Shown in pieces: positions 58,835 to 64,000 of a stretch of 64,000 nucleotides of DNA. The DNA lies in contig CAWJNF010000008.1 of the NCBI GenBank assembly GCA_963844235.1, positions 1,116,001 to 1,180,000 on the forward strand. The letters run 5' to 3'. How positions within the stretch are numbered: position 1 is the first letter of the stretch; every line of letters begins with the position of its first letter. Below the pieces are notes generated by a model that worked only from the letters and a program-made list of their open reading frames with translations, did no database searches and was not told the DNA's origin. The translations under genes and the position numbers were made by a program. Source of the DNA: CAWJNF01 sp963844235. GTDB lineage: Bacteria; Actinomycetota; Thermoleophilia; Gaiellales; Gaiellaceae.

Positions 58835-59532
58835 GTGGCGCGAGAAGCGAGACCGAGCTTCGCCTCCATCTGCGCGATGGCGTCCTGCGTGGTCGTGATC
58901 GCGCCGTAGAGCCTCTGTACCACGACGCACGAGGCGTCGTGCATCTCCTGCGAGTCGGCGCCGCACGCGTCCTCGACGAGGAAGCAGGCGAAGCCCCGGT
59001 CGGAGGCGTCGCGCAACGTGTGCTCGACGCACATGTTGGTCGAGACGCCCGCGAAGAGCAGCGTGTCGACGCCGTACGTGTGCAGCACGAGCTCGATCGG
59101 CGTCGAGGTGAATGCGCTCGGCGTGATCTTGTTGAAGACGCGCTCGTTCGGGAGCGGCTTCAGCTCCTCGACGATCTCGTGCTCGCGCTCGCCGACCCGG
59201 TTGTTCGTTCCCGAGCACAGCGCGTACATCTGCGGCGAGAGATCGGAGTAGTCGGACACCTCCGAGCCGTACGTGAGGAAGACGCGGCGAAGATCATGCT
59301 CGCGGCAGAACTCGAGCAGCCGCTTCGTGTTCGGGACGACCTGCTCGGCGATCCGCCGGTACCGGTACTCCGCCTCGTGGAGCCGGCCCTGCGAGGCGAG
59401 AAAGCGCCCCAGGCCCGTGTCGGGGTGACCGGTCGCGTACATGACGTCGACGACGACCAGGCAGGCGCGGGCCGGGTCGATGTCCGTCCTCGGGGTGTAC
59501 ACCGAGACGTAGTCGTTGGCGCCGTCGTGCAT
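58831..59532 (-). CDS. Isochorismatase-family amidohydrolase (2)
   Basis: A 233-residue cysteine hydrolase with triad D29 (VVDVMY), K135 (FNKITPSAF) and C168 (STNMCVEHT). The segment FNKITPSAFTSTPIELVL is frequent in N-carbamoylsarcosine/ureidoacrylate-type amidohydrolases. The ATG at 59532 follows the CoA-transferase stop by one base, and the stop overlaps HyuA as GTGA. A HyuAB hydantoinase plus a carbamoyl hydrolase is a chemically sensible pair: ring opening followed by loss of CO2 and ammonia. Confidence 0.9.
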   Translation of the reverse strand: MHDGANDYVSVYTPRTDIDPARACLVVVDVMYATGHPDTGLGRFLASQGRLHEAEYRYRRIAEQVVPNTKRLLEFCREHDLRRVFLTYGSEVSDYSDLSPQMYALCSGTNNRVGEREHEIVEELKPLPNERVFNKITPSAFTSTPIELVLHTYGVDTLLFAGVSTNMCVEHTLRDASDRGFACFLVEDACGADSQEMHDASCVVVQRLYGAITTTQDAIAQMEAKLGLASRAT

Positions 59533-59533
59533 G

Positions 59534-60763
59534 TCACACCACCTTCTGCTCGCGGAGCCTCGCGATCTCGTCCTCGCCGTAGCCGAGCTCCCCGAGGACT
59601 GCATCGGTGTCCGTGCCCGAGCGCGGGCCCAGGTGGCGCACTTTCCCGGGTGTCCTCGTCAGCCTCGGGAAGACGTCCGCCGTGCGAGTCGGCCCGAGCT
59701 CGGAGTCGTCGACGGTGACGATGGCCCCTCGCGCGGCGTAGTGCTCGTCCTCGAAGATCTGAGCGATGTCGTAGACGGGCGCCACGGTCGTCTCGTGACG
59801 GTCACAGGTCTCGAGCACCTCCGCCTGCGTGTGCGCGGCCATCCAGGCGGCGACGATCCCGTCGAGCGCGGCGCGGTTCTCGAGGCGGGCGGCGTTCGTC
59901 GCGAAGCGCTCGTCGTCGATCAGCTCGGGCCGCTCGATGGCACGCATCAGGCGCTCGAACGTGGAGGGCGTGGACGCCGCCAGCGCGACGTGGCGGTCGT
60001 CCTTCGTCGCGTAGACGTTGCGCGGGGCGACGAAGGGGAACTCGTTGCCCATGCGCTGGGGGATCTCCCCGAGGCGGTCGTAGAGGATCACCTGTTGGCC
60101 GATGAGCGAGAACAGCGACTCGTAGATGGCGAGGTCGACGACCTGGCCCCGACCGTCGCCCTTCACGTCGCGCTCGTACAGCGCGACCATCGTGGCGTAG
60201 GCGCCGAGAACCGAGGTGAGCGCGTCGCCGAGCCCCATCGGCGGGAGCGTGGGCGGGTTCTCGGGAAAGCCGTTCAGATGCGCCCAGCCGGAGAACGCCT
60301 CGGCCAGCGTCCCGAAGCCGGGCTTGTCGCGCAGCGGCCCGTCCTGGCCCCAGCCGGTGACGCGCACCATGATCAGACCCGGGTTCTCGGCAGCCAGCTC
60401 CTCGTAGCCGAGGTTCCAACGCTCGAGCGTGCCGGGCCGGAAGTTCTCGATCAGGACGTCGGCGTCACGGACGAGGCGCTTCAGGATCTGCTGCCCGTCG
60501 GGCGCCTTCAGGTCGAGCGTCAGGCAGCGCTTGTTGCGCGCGTCGACCTTCCACCACAGCGGCACGTCGCGGTCGAACCAGCCGAGCAGCCGCATCGGGT
60601 CGCCGGTGGACGGATGCTCCACCTTGAGCACGTCGGCGCCGAAATCGGCGAGCCTCGTGCCGAGCCAGGGGCCGGCTCCGAGCGTCGCTATGTCGATCAC
60701 CTTGACGCCCTCGAGCGGCAGCCGGGTCGTGCTCGGCGCGTCGGTGGTGCCGGCCTCGGTCAC
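59534..60763 (-). CDS. Class III CoA-transferase (CaiB/BaiF family) (2)
   Basis: A 409-residue CoA-transferase with IDIATLGAGPWLGTRLADFGADVLKVEHP, LDLKAPDGQ, and the catalytic Asp D180 in MGLGDALTSVLGA. GTG start at 60763. First gene of a coupled operon: CoA-transferase, isochorismatase, HyuA, HyuB, lyase. It is preceded by two tandem palindromic repeats that separate it from the amidase. It likely loads CoA onto the acid later cleaved by the HMG-CoA-lyase-like enzyme; the donor is unknown. Confidence 0.92.
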   Translation of the reverse strand: MTEAGTTDAPSTTRLPLEGVKVIDIATLGAGPWLGTRLADFGADVLKVEHPSTGDPMRLLGWFDRDVPLWWKVDARNKRCLTLDLKAPDGQQILKRLVRDADVLIENFRPGTLERWNLGYEELAAENPGLIMVRVTGWGQDGPLRDKPGFGTLAEAFSGWAHLNGFPENPPTLPPMGLGDALTSVLGAYATMVALYERDVKGDGRGQVVDLAIYESLFSLIGQQVILYDRLGEIPQRMGNEFPFVAPRNVYATKDDRHVALAASTPSTFERLMRAIERPELIDDERFATNAARLENRAALDGIVAAWMAAHTQAEVLETCDRHETTVAPVYDIAQIFEDEHYAARGAIVTVDDSELGPTRTADVFPRLTRTPGKVRHLGPRSGTDTDAVLGELGYGEDEIARLREQKVV

Positions 60764-60786
60764 AGCCGGAGCATAGGGGCTCGTCC

Positions 60787-60811
60787 GTAGGGGCCGGATC
60801 TCATCCGACCC
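60787..60811 (+). repeat. 25-nt palindromic repeat, copy 8
   Basis: One mismatch in the right arm (CCGACCC). It forms a 39-bp tandem unit with copy 9, the flank GGGCTCGTCC being duplicated too. Confidence 0.88.
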
Positions 60812-60825
60812 GTTCGGGCTCGTCC

Positions 60826-60850
60826 GTAGGGGCCGGATCTCATCCGGCCC
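60826..60850 (+). repeat. 25-nt palindromic repeat, copy 9
   Basis: Perfect copy ending 1 nt before the amidase stop codon (minus strand). Confidence 0.9.
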
Positions 60851-60851
60851 G

Positions 60852-62237
60852 TCACCCCGCGACCGGAGCGGTCACGAGCGGCGGCTCGCGCAGGTGCCAG
60901 TCGGTCGCGCGCTGGTAGGCGGCGCCGATCCGGAAGAGCGTCGGCTCTCGCCACGCAGGCGCGGCGAGCTGCATTCCGATCGGCATGCCCTCCGGCGAGA
61001 AGCCGCACGGGACGGCCAGTGCCGGGACGCCCGCGAGCGACCAGCCGTACGTGCGGATGGTGAGCTTCCGCGTCGTCTCGATCGTCTCGCAGTCGGCCGC
61101 GAGCGGCGCAACGGCTCCGGACACCGGCGAGAGGATCGCGTCGACCACGTCGAAGACGCCGTCGAGCATACGGCGCCACTCGCGGCCGGTCTGGACGGCG
61201 TTCGCGTAGTCGGCGCCCGAGACGCCCTCGCCGGATGGCAGCCGACGGCGGACGTCCTCCCCGAACGACTCCGGCTCGGCGGCGAGGCGATCGCGGTGCG
61301 TCGCCAGCGCCTCGGCCCAGATGATTCTCGTCCCCGCCTCGAGCGCCTCTGCCGAGCCGGGCAGCTCCACCTCGACAACGCTGGCGCCGAGGCCCGCGAG
61401 AGCGTCGCCGGCCGTGCGCACGGCCGCCACGACGGGCTCGTCTGCGTCGTCGAAGTAGAAGCTGGCGGGCAGCCCGATGCGCATCCCCTCGATGCCCGTC
61501 TCGAGCTCGGCGAGCGGGTCGCCCTGAGACCCGGGGACGGAGGTCGGCTCCTCTGGGTCGTAGCCGGCAAGGGTCGCGTACAGGGCGGCCACGTCCTCGA
61601 CCGTCCGCGCGAGCGGCCCGATCGTGTCGAAGGAGTGGGTCAGCCAGACGAGGCCGCGGTTCGAGATCGCGCCCGTCGTCGGCCTAAGCCCGCTGACGCC
61701 GTTGAGCGCCGCCGGGATCCTGACCGAGCCGCCGGTGTCGGTCCCGAGCGCGGCCGCGCACATCCCCGCAGCCACCGCGGCGCCCGACCCGCCGCTCGAG
61801 CCACCCGGGATCCGCTCAGGGTCCCAGGGATTGCGGCACGGCCCGAAGTGCGGGTTCTGCGTCGTCCCGCCGTAGGCGAGCTCATGGAGCTGCACCTTCC
61901 CGACGAGCACCGCCCCGGCCGCGTCCAGCCGCTCGACGACCGCGGCGTCCTCGCGCGGTACGCGATCGGCCAGGAAGCCGGCCCCGGCCGTCGTCCGGAT
62001 GCCGGCCGTGTCGATGTTGTCCTTCAGCGCCACCGGGAGGCCGTGCAGGGGGCCGAGCAGCTCGCCGCGGGCGAGCGCCTCGTCGGCGCCTCGCGCCCGC
62101 TCGCGCGCGAGGTCGGCGGTGACCGTCACGAAGACGCGCAGCTCGGCGTCGAGCCGCTCGATCCGCTCCAGGCACTGCTCGGTCAGCTCGACGGAGGAGA
62201 GCTCGCCCGAGCGCAAGCGATTCACGATCCCGGCCAT
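60852..62237 (-). CDS. Amidase-signature-family amidohydrolase
   Basis: A 461-residue GatA-like amidase with the full catalytic triad K72 (VALKDNID), cis-Ser S147 (PGGSSGGSGAAV) and nucleophile S171 (TDTGGSVRIPA), 24 residues apart as in the family. Members hydrolyse aliphatic or aryl amides and carbamoyl compounds. ATG at 62237 has GGAGGG at ideal distance; a GTG two codons earlier overlaps the deacetylase stop. It is not fused to the deacetylase: the apparent continuity is caused by the frameshift in that gene. Confidence 0.93.
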   Translation of the reverse strand: MAGIVNRLRSGELSSVELTEQCLERIERLDAELRVFVTVTADLARERARGADEALARGELLGPLHGLPVALKDNIDTAGIRTTAGAGFLADRVPREDAAVVERLDAAGAVLVGKVQLHELAYGGTTQNPHFGPCRNPWDPERIPGGSSGGSGAAVAAGMCAAALGTDTGGSVRIPAALNGVSGLRPTTGAISNRGLVWLTHSFDTIGPLARTVEDVAALYATLAGYDPEEPTSVPGSQGDPLAELETGIEGMRIGLPASFYFDDADEPVVAAVRTAGDALAGLGASVVEVELPGSAEALEAGTRIIWAEALATHRDRLAAEPESFGEDVRRRLPSGEGVSGADYANAVQTGREWRRMLDGVFDVVDAILSPVSGAVAPLAADCETIETTRKLTIRTYGWSLAGVPALAVPCGFSPEGMPIGMQLAAPAWREPTLFRIGAAYQRATDWHLREPPLVTAPVAG

Positions 62238-62239
62238 GG

Positions 62240-63191
62240 TCACCCTCCCAGCCCGGCGCTTTCGGCCGGCAGTTGCTCGCGGAACGTGCGCGCGATGTCG
62301 ACGCGCCGCATGAAGATCGACGTCGTCGTGTCCTTGCGCCCAGTCGATGAAGCGGGCGAGCGCGTCGGCGCGGGCGGGCTGGCCGCTGAAGCGGGGATGG
62401 AGCCCGATCGACATCATTCGCGAGACGTCGTCGCCGTCGGCCCGCAACCGGTCGATCGTCGCCTTCGCGTAGTCGAGGAAGTGCTCGGGGCTCCCGTAGC
62501 CCTGCGCCAGCACGTAGCGCGCGTCGTTGACGACGAGCGTGTAGGGAACGACGAGATGCGCAGTGCCGTTCACATCCGTCCAGAACGGAAGGTCGTCGTT
62601 GTAGCACTCCGAGTCGTAGAGGAAGCCGCCCTCCTCGACGATCAACTCGCGGGTGTTGACGCTCATCTCGCGGCAGTACCAGCCGAGCGGCCTGGCGCCG
62701 GTCGTGCGCTCGATCGACTCGATCCCGAGTCGGATCGCCTCCTGTTCCTCCTCGCGCGTCATCTCGAAGTGGTTCGACCAGCGGTATCCGTGCCCGGCTG
62801 CCTCGTCGCCGCGTGCCGCCAGCTTCGCCGCGACGGCCGGGTTGCGCTCGAGCGCCACGGCGGCGGCGAAGAAGGTGACCGGGATCCCGGCAGCGTCGAA
62901 GACGCGGAAGAGCCGCCAGATTCCAGCGCGCGACCCGTACTCGTAGACCGACTCGACGCAGAGGTCGCGGACGCCGTCGAGGTGGAACGGGATCTCGTGC
63001 ATCCCGTCGTTGACGCCGTCCCCCATCGGGAACGACTTTTCCGAGCCTTCTTCGTAGTTGACGACGACCTGAACGGCTACCCGGGCACCGCCCGGCCACT
63101 CGATGCGAGGCGGATGCTCCCCGTAGCCGACGTAGTCACGCGCCGGCCCTGCGTAGGGTCCGTCCTCCCTGACGAAGAACTGCTGGTCCAC
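62240..63191 (-). pseudogene. PuuE/allantoinase-like deacetylase-fold hydrolase (3), frameshifted near its end
   Basis: The first 290 residues are normal for the family: VVVNYEEGSEKSF, YEYGSRAGIWRLFRVFD, GHGYRWSNHFEM, EEGGFLYDSECYNDDLPFW and MMSIGLHPRFSGQP. At about 62318 the frame slips by one extra base after GHDDV. The expected ending (MRRVDIARTFREQLPAES and stop TGA at 62240-62242) is intact in the other frame. Only the last 26 or so residues are affected, so partial function could persist if the shift is real. ATG at 63191 with AGGAGG upstream. The amidase follows as a coupled gene. Confidence 0.8.
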
Positions 63192-63234
63192 TGCGGTCCT
63201 CCTCGCGCTCGCTCCCGCGAGATTACTCGCGCCG

Positions 63235-63354
63235 CTACCGCAGGGTCTTCACGAAGCGGATGGCGCGAGCATCACGCTCCCAGCCGCCCGCGGCCATCGA
63301 CTTCCAGCGGGCGCCCCTCTCATCCCAGAGCCCATCAGCGCATCCTAGGGACAT
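63235..63354 (-). CDS. Possible 39-residue protein, doubtful
   Basis: An ATG at 63354 opens a short frame reading MSLGCADGLWDERGARWKSM-like sequence with a basic end (RAIRFVKTLR). It partly overlaps the end of the small membrane-protein gene and has no clear ribosome site. I list it because composition is less Arg/Ala-skewed than typical spurious frames here, but it may be non-coding. Confidence 0.2.
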   Translation of the reverse strand: MSLGCADGLWDERGARWKSMAAGGWERDARAIRFVKTLR

Positions 63355-63613
63355 GGTCACCGGCCTTTCGGCGTGCCGGCGCCGGCTCCCGCAAGCGTGC
63401 TCCGAGGCTCCAGACCGAGACGAGCGCCCACGCGGCCTCGAGCACGAGGAACCCGAGCTGGCCCTCGATCCAGGCGTCGAACGCCAGCACGGCCGCGCCG
63501 GCGAGGTTTGCAACGAGGTAGCGGTTCGATCGCTGGTCAAGGAACCCCACCTGCGCGAGCACGAAAGCAGCGAGGATGAGCAGCGCACCGACGAGCTGAA
63601 CGAGCTGTCCCAT
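63335..63613 (-). CDS. Small integral membrane protein (CBU_0592-like)
   Basis: A 92-residue protein with three hydrophobic segments: VQLVGALLILAAFVLAQVG, YLVANLAGAAVLAFDAW and GFLVLEAAWALVSVWSL. This is the pattern of the small CBU_0592-type membrane domain, whose function is not established. A basic cytoplasmic tail follows (REPAPARRKAG). ATG at 63613 with a strong AGGAGG upstream. The gene is single, in the minus direction, with about 120 nt of non-coding DNA separating it from the next gene. Confidence 0.75.
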   Translation of the reverse strand: MGQLVQLVGALLILAAFVLAQVGFLDQRSNRYLVANLAGAAVLAFDAWIEGQLGFLVLEAAWALVSVWSLGARLREPAPARRKAGDHVPRMR

Positions 63614-63737
63614 GACGGCCTCCTGGTATGAACGCCGTCTTGTCGGACCGGGTACGGCGCACTCGTCCGGGACAGCCGAGATAGCGGCCGCCAGCTACCC
63701 AGGGTAGCCAACGCGTGCAGGTCGTGCCGCGAGCGGT

Positions 63738-64000
63738 TCAGGCGGTCGCGTTCGCGAGCGACCAGGTGAAGCGCGTAAGCGTCTCGTCGGGCGCGAGGCC
63801 GCCCGGTCGCACGCCGCGGCGAACGAGCAGGACCGGCATCTGGGCCCGCGAAGCGATGGTCGCGCGCGAGAGCCGCCCAGGCCCTTCTCGCGCCAGTTCT
63901 GCGAGAGGCCGATCACGAGCGCCCGTGCGTCGGCGCTCGCCTCGAGCACCGGCTCGGCCCCGGGCGGCGTGAGCAGCGGCTCGGCCGAGACGCCGACGAT
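63738..64000 (-). pseudogene. C-terminal part of a stress-protein/antiporter-like gene, cut by the window edge and frameshifted
   Basis: Read from the window end, the minus strand encodes EASADARALVIGLSQNWREK then GLGGSR. After a shift at the CG-repeat near 63861-63868 it continues TIASRAQMPVLLVRRGVRPG and LAPDETLTRFTWSL, then TGA at 63738-63740. The second part looks like the last strand and tail of a universal-stress-protein domain, such as those fused to cation/proton antiporters. Unlike the other breaks in this window, this one needs one base added rather than removed. The rest of the gene is outside the window. Confidence 0.5.

Noticed and set aside
60852..63191. Single long frame reading as a deacetylase-amidase fusion
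   Set aside because: The two domains are joined only because a one-base slip removes the deacetylase stop; the normal end of the deacetylase and its TGA are present in the neighbouring frame.
63614..63737. Spacer upstream of the small membrane-protein gene
   Set aside because: Apart from the ribosome site of that gene I see no convincing promoter or structure.

Overview
This is a 64 kb stretch of very GC-rich chromosomal DNA (roughly 70% GC by eye). GTG and TTG starts are common, most gene junctions are 4-nt GTGA/ATGA overlaps, there is a Tat-type lipoprotein, and an MprA/MprB-like two-component system. Together these suggest a high-GC Gram-positive bacterium (Actinomycetota, perhaps a deep-branching class such as Thermoleophilia). 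That placement is inference, since no rRNA or tRNA gene is present. I see no CRISPR array, prophage, intact transposase or tRNA.

Layout. (1) 0-6.6 kb: a spermidine/putrescine-type ABC importer on the minus strand (binding protein, two permeases, ATPase). Divergent from it are an XRE-cupin regulator and an FAD oxidase related to alkylglycerone-phosphate synthase. (2) 6.7-10.1 kb: two small exported proteins, divergent from a response regulator/histidine kinase pair, with a perfect 12-bp inverted repeat in the shared promoter region. (3) 10.2-13.5 kb: a fatty acyl-CoA synthetase, a DUF899 protein and an alpha/beta hydrolase. (4) 13.5-19.4 kb: a cobalamin-dependent acyl-CoA mutase whose active-site residues fit 2-hydroxyisobutyryl-CoA mutase, with its CoA ligase. 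A divergent GntR regulator and a frameshifted TPP enzyme follow.

(5) 19.5-41 kb: a long minus-strand catabolic array. In transcription order it holds an EamA exporter, GMC oxidoreductase, cyclase-family hydrolase, MBL hydrolase, isochorismatase, a deletion relic of a CoA ligase, a second cyclase, a PuuE-like deacetylase, an Asp/Glu/hydantoin racemase, a PaaABCD-like oxygenase with a separately encoded zinc ribbon, a gamma-carbonic-anhydrase fold protein, two aldehyde dehydrogenases flanking a crotonase, an orphan E1-alpha, a HyuA/HyuB pair, a benzoate-CoA-ligase-like enzyme and an amidohydrolase. (6) 41.1-46.3 kb, plus strand: asparaginase-like amidohydrolase, CoA-transferase, crotonase, and a second mutase with methylmalonyl-CoA-type residues. 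(7) 46.3-51.5 kb: a branched-chain-amino-acid-type ABC importer with a fused LivM-LivG. (8) 51.7-63.2 kb: MFS transporter, a second PuuE-like deacetylase, an HMG-CoA-lyase-like enzyme, a second HyuA/HyuB pair, isochorismatase, CoA-transferase, amidase and a third deacetylase. (9) 63.2-64 kb: a small membrane protein and the truncated end of a stress-protein-like gene.

Taken together the window reads as a carbon/nitrogen scavenging island. Importers bring in amines, amino acids or amides; amidases, cyclases, isochorismatases and HyuAB enzymes open or remodel C-N compounds and ketones; ligases and CoA-transferases make CoA thioesters; crotonases, an oxygenase and B12 mutases feed them to central metabolism. 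Two families of palindromic repeats decorate gene ends in the right two thirds. Five otherwise normal reading frames are each broken by what looks like one extra base and a sixth by one missing base, so assembly error and pseudogenisation both need consideration.
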